Source: Phocaeicola_A sp045545095 (lineage in GTDB: Bacteria; Bacteroidota; Bacteroidia; Bacteroidales; Bacteroidaceae). Taken from it: a DNA stretch of 52,774 nucleotides. The DNA lies in the NCBI GenBank assembly GCA_045545095.1, contig JAZQAG010000046.1, forward strand, positions 1-52,774. The letters are read 5' to 3'. Below are positions 51,104-52,774 of this stretch, piece by piece. Both the position numbers and the translations under genes were made by a program. Positions within the stretch are counted from its first letter, which is position 1, and each line of letters starts with the position of its first letter. The notes below the pieces were generated by a model. The model worked only from the letters and a program-made list of their open reading frames with translations. It was not told the origin of the DNA and searched no databases.

Positions 51104-52384
51104 ATGAAAAGAGACGAACTGATTTTTGACATTATCGAGAAGGAACATCAGCGTCAGCTGAAAGGTATCGAATTGATTGCTTCGGAAAACTTCGTGAGCG
51201 ACCAGGTGATGGAGGCTATGGGCAGCTGCTTGACCAACAAGTATGCTGAGGGTTATCCCGGCAAGCGCTACTATGGCGGTTGCGAGGTGGTGGACCAGAG
51301 CGAGCAGATAGCCATCGACCGTCTGAAGGAACTCTTCGGTGCCGAATGGGCCAACGTACAGCCTCACTCAGGTGCTCAGGCCAATGCCGCCGTATTGCTG
51401 GCTTGCCTGAATCCAGGTGACAAGTTCATGGGCTTGAACCTGGCTCATGGCGGACACCTCAGCCACGGTTCATTGGTGAACACCAGCGGTATCCTCTACA
51501 CTCCCTGCGAATATAACCTGAACAAGGAGACCGGTCGTGTGGACTACGAGCAGATGGAGGAAGTGGCTCGTCGCGAGCGTCCGAAACTCATCATCGGTGG
51601 TGGTTCGGCTTATAGCCGCGAATGGGACTATGCCCGTATGCGCCGTCTGGCCGACGAGGTGGGTGCCCTGTTGATGATTGACATGGCTCACCCTGCCGGA
51701 CTGATTGCCGCAGGCCTGTTGGAGAACCCCGTGAAGTATGCCCATATCGTGACTTCTACCACTCACAAGACTCTGCGCGGTCCTCGTGGCGGTATTATCA
51801 TGATGGGTAAGGACTTCCCCAACCCATGGGGTAAGACCACTCCGAAGGGCGAGGTGAAGATGATGTCCCAGTTGCTCGACAGTGCCGTATTCCCCGGTCA
51901 GCAGGGCGGTCCGTTGGAGCACGTGATTGCGGCCAAGGCCGTGGCTTTCGGCGAAGCTCTCCAACCCGAATATAAGGAATATCAGTCACAGGTGCAGAAG
52001 AATGCCAAGGTGTTGGCTCAGGCCCTTATCGACCGTGGCTTCACCATCGTGAGCGGTGGTACAGACAACCACTCTATGCTGGTTGACCTGCGCGAGAAGT
52101 ATCCCGACCTCACCGGTAAGGTGGCCGAGAAGGCGCTGGTAGCTGCCGATATTACCGTGAACAAAAATATGGTGCCGTTTGACAGCCGCTCGGCTTTCCA
52201 GACATCAGGTATCCGCCTCGGTACTCCCGCCATCACTACCCGTGGTGCTAAGGAAGACCTCATGCTGGAGATTGCCGAAATGATTGAAACGGTATTGAAC
52301 AATCCCGAAGACGAGGCCGTAATCGCCAGCGTTCGTCAGCGTGTGAACGAGACGATGAAGAACTATCCTATCTTCGCGTATTAA
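51104..52384 (+). CDS. glyA: Serine hydroxymethyltransferase
   Basis: A 426-residue PLP enzyme that transfers the serine hydroxymethyl group to tetrahydrofolate, giving glycine and 5,10-methylene-THF. N-terminal motif GIELIASENFVSDQVMEAMG near residue 19-39, YYGGCEVVDQSE near 62, and the PLP lysine in STTHKTLRGPRGG near residue 222 are diagnostic. The gene is GC-rich with optimal-looking codons. In other Bacteroides I recall glyA near pyrBI and the flavin reductase gene; here it is separated from them by about 7 kb of accessory DNA. Confidence 0.97.
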   Translation: MKRDELIFDIIEKEHQRQLKGIELIASENFVSDQVMEAMGSCLTNKYAEGYPGKRYYGGCEVVDQSEQIAIDRLKELFGAEWANVQPHSGAQANAAVLLACLNPGDKFMGLNLAHGGHLSHGSLVNTSGILYTPCEYNLNKETGRVDYEQMEEVARRERPKLIIGGGSAYSREWDYARMRRLADEVGALLMIDMAHPAGLIAAGLLENPVKYAHIVTSTTHKTLRGPRGGIIMMGKDFPNPWGKTTPKGEVKMMSQLLDSAVFPGQQGGPLEHVIAAKAVAFGEALQPEYKEYQSQVQKNAKVLAQALIDRGFTIVSGGTDNHSMLVDLREKYPDLTGKVAEKALVAADITVNKNMVPFDSRSAFQTSGIRLGTPAITTRGAKEDLMLEIAEMIETVLNNPEDEAVIASVRQRVNETMKNYPIFAY

Positions 52385-52386
52385 AG

Positions 52387-52484
52387 ACGAGCGACTAGTG
52401 ACTAGCGAATAGCTACTAGTGATTAGTGACTAGTTACTAGCTACTAGTGACGAGCGACTAGTTACAAGTTACAAGTTACAAGTG
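52387..52484 (+). repeat. Heptamer array after glyA (TGACTAG type, then ACAAGTT type)
   Basis: Starts two bases after the glyA stop. About eleven degenerate units of YGACTAG/GCTACTA are followed by three exact ACAAGTT units (52463-52483), all in steps of seven. It is the same heptamer as flanks the S23/IVP gene, but with no inverted partner. Confidence 0.85.
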
Positions 52485-52490
52485 AATATA

Positions 52491-52529
52491 TCAAGGAGGG
52501 CATGTCAAAATGCCCTCCTTGATTTTTTT
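52491..52529 (+). terminator. Terminator of glyA
   Basis: TCAAGGAGGGCAT (52491-52503) pairs with ATGCCCTCCTTGA (52510-52522) around a short loop, followed by a seven-T tract. It lies about 105 bases after the glyA stop, beyond the heptamer array, so the array is transcribed. Confidence 0.9.
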
Positions 52530-52650
52530 AGACGCAGATTTTTCGATTTGCCAAGGGAACTCCGCAGACGTCGCAGGTTTTATTTGACGTGAGTTCGATA
52601 TAAGGAACATGGCGAATAGAAGTAACTAAAATCACCCACTTCGATCATCG
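52530..52650. other. Spacer before the 22-base repeat
   Basis: No frame or promoter was recognised. It contains imperfect CGCAGA-type words (52533, 52571, 52581) that may be an eroded repeat. Confidence 0.4.
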
Positions 52651-52774
52651 CTCACCGCTCATCCGCTCACCTCTCACCGCTCATCCGCTCACCTCTCACC
52701 GCTCATCCGCACACCTCTCACCGCTCATCCGCTCACCTCTCACCGCTCATCCGCTCACCTCTCACCGCTCATCC
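52651..52774 (+). repeat. 22-base tandem repeat running off the window
   Basis: Five full copies and a partial sixth of a 22-base unit (CTCACCG, CTCATCCG, CTCACCT; 7+8+7) starting at 52651, 52673, 52695, 52717, 52739 and 52761. Only one base change is seen (CACACC in the third copy). It continues beyond the right edge. Confidence 0.9.

Overview
The window is chromosomal DNA of a Bacteroidales bacterium, most likely Bacteroidaceae (Bacteroides/Phocaeicola-like). The support is the repeated Bacteroidales promoter signature (TTTG, 19-20 bases, TAnnTTTG), a class III fructose-1,6-bisphosphatase, secreted PEGA and SUMF1-like proteins, a DUF6057-type membrane protein and a pyrB-pyrI-flavin reductase operon. 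No rRNA, tRNA, CRISPR array or phage was seen.

Layout. 1-1738 is the right part of an IS1182-family insertion sequence that runs off the left edge and appears to have replaced the 3' end of an unknown gene (to 3140). 3.4-9.6 kb holds alaS, divergent from an M23 endopeptidase and a MerR-type gene, then a CbpA/DnaJ-like co-chaperone facing a Cof-type phosphatase. 9.7-15.3 kb holds fbp facing hisG-hisD-hisC; the his operon is preceded by a 21-residue leader peptide with five His codons, an antiterminator pairing and an intrinsic terminator, a complete attenuator. 15.5-19 kb is a rarA-dehydrogenase-TRIC channel-thioesterase operon. 19-31 kb contains a GH2 glycosidase, a superoxide dismutase, recX with a DUF6057-like gene, glgB, a YhcH-type gene, an inositol monophosphatase, a secreted MORN-repeat protein, an M16-like protein without its zinc motif, and kdsB. 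31-36 kb has DoxX, rsmG with an MBL hydrolase and YjbQ, and PBP1A. 36-41 kb has a YtxH-like protein, rmuC and a large secreted CotH/discoidin/dockerin protein.

41.6-52.4 kb is the most unusual part. The pyrB-pyrI-flavin reductase operon is interrupted by a four-helix-bundle (23S intervening-sequence protein, S23/IVP) gene lying between two inverted arrays of a 7-base repeat. A block of secreted proteins follows (PEGA protein, two LPP20-like proteins, a transglutaminase-like protein, and a decayed SUMF1 fragment). Next come a highly folded, promoter- and terminator-bounded candidate small RNA gene, a 21-base-period palindrome array, and glyA.

A recurring theme is arrays of degenerate 7-base (sometimes 8- or 22-base) repeats. 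They often start inside or just after a stop codon and are often arranged as inverted pairs. Because 7 is not a multiple of 3 and the units carry TGA, TAG or TAA, they put stop codons in all frames of at least one strand. The S23/IVP gene in the loop of such a pair is the strongest candidate here for an undescribed small element.
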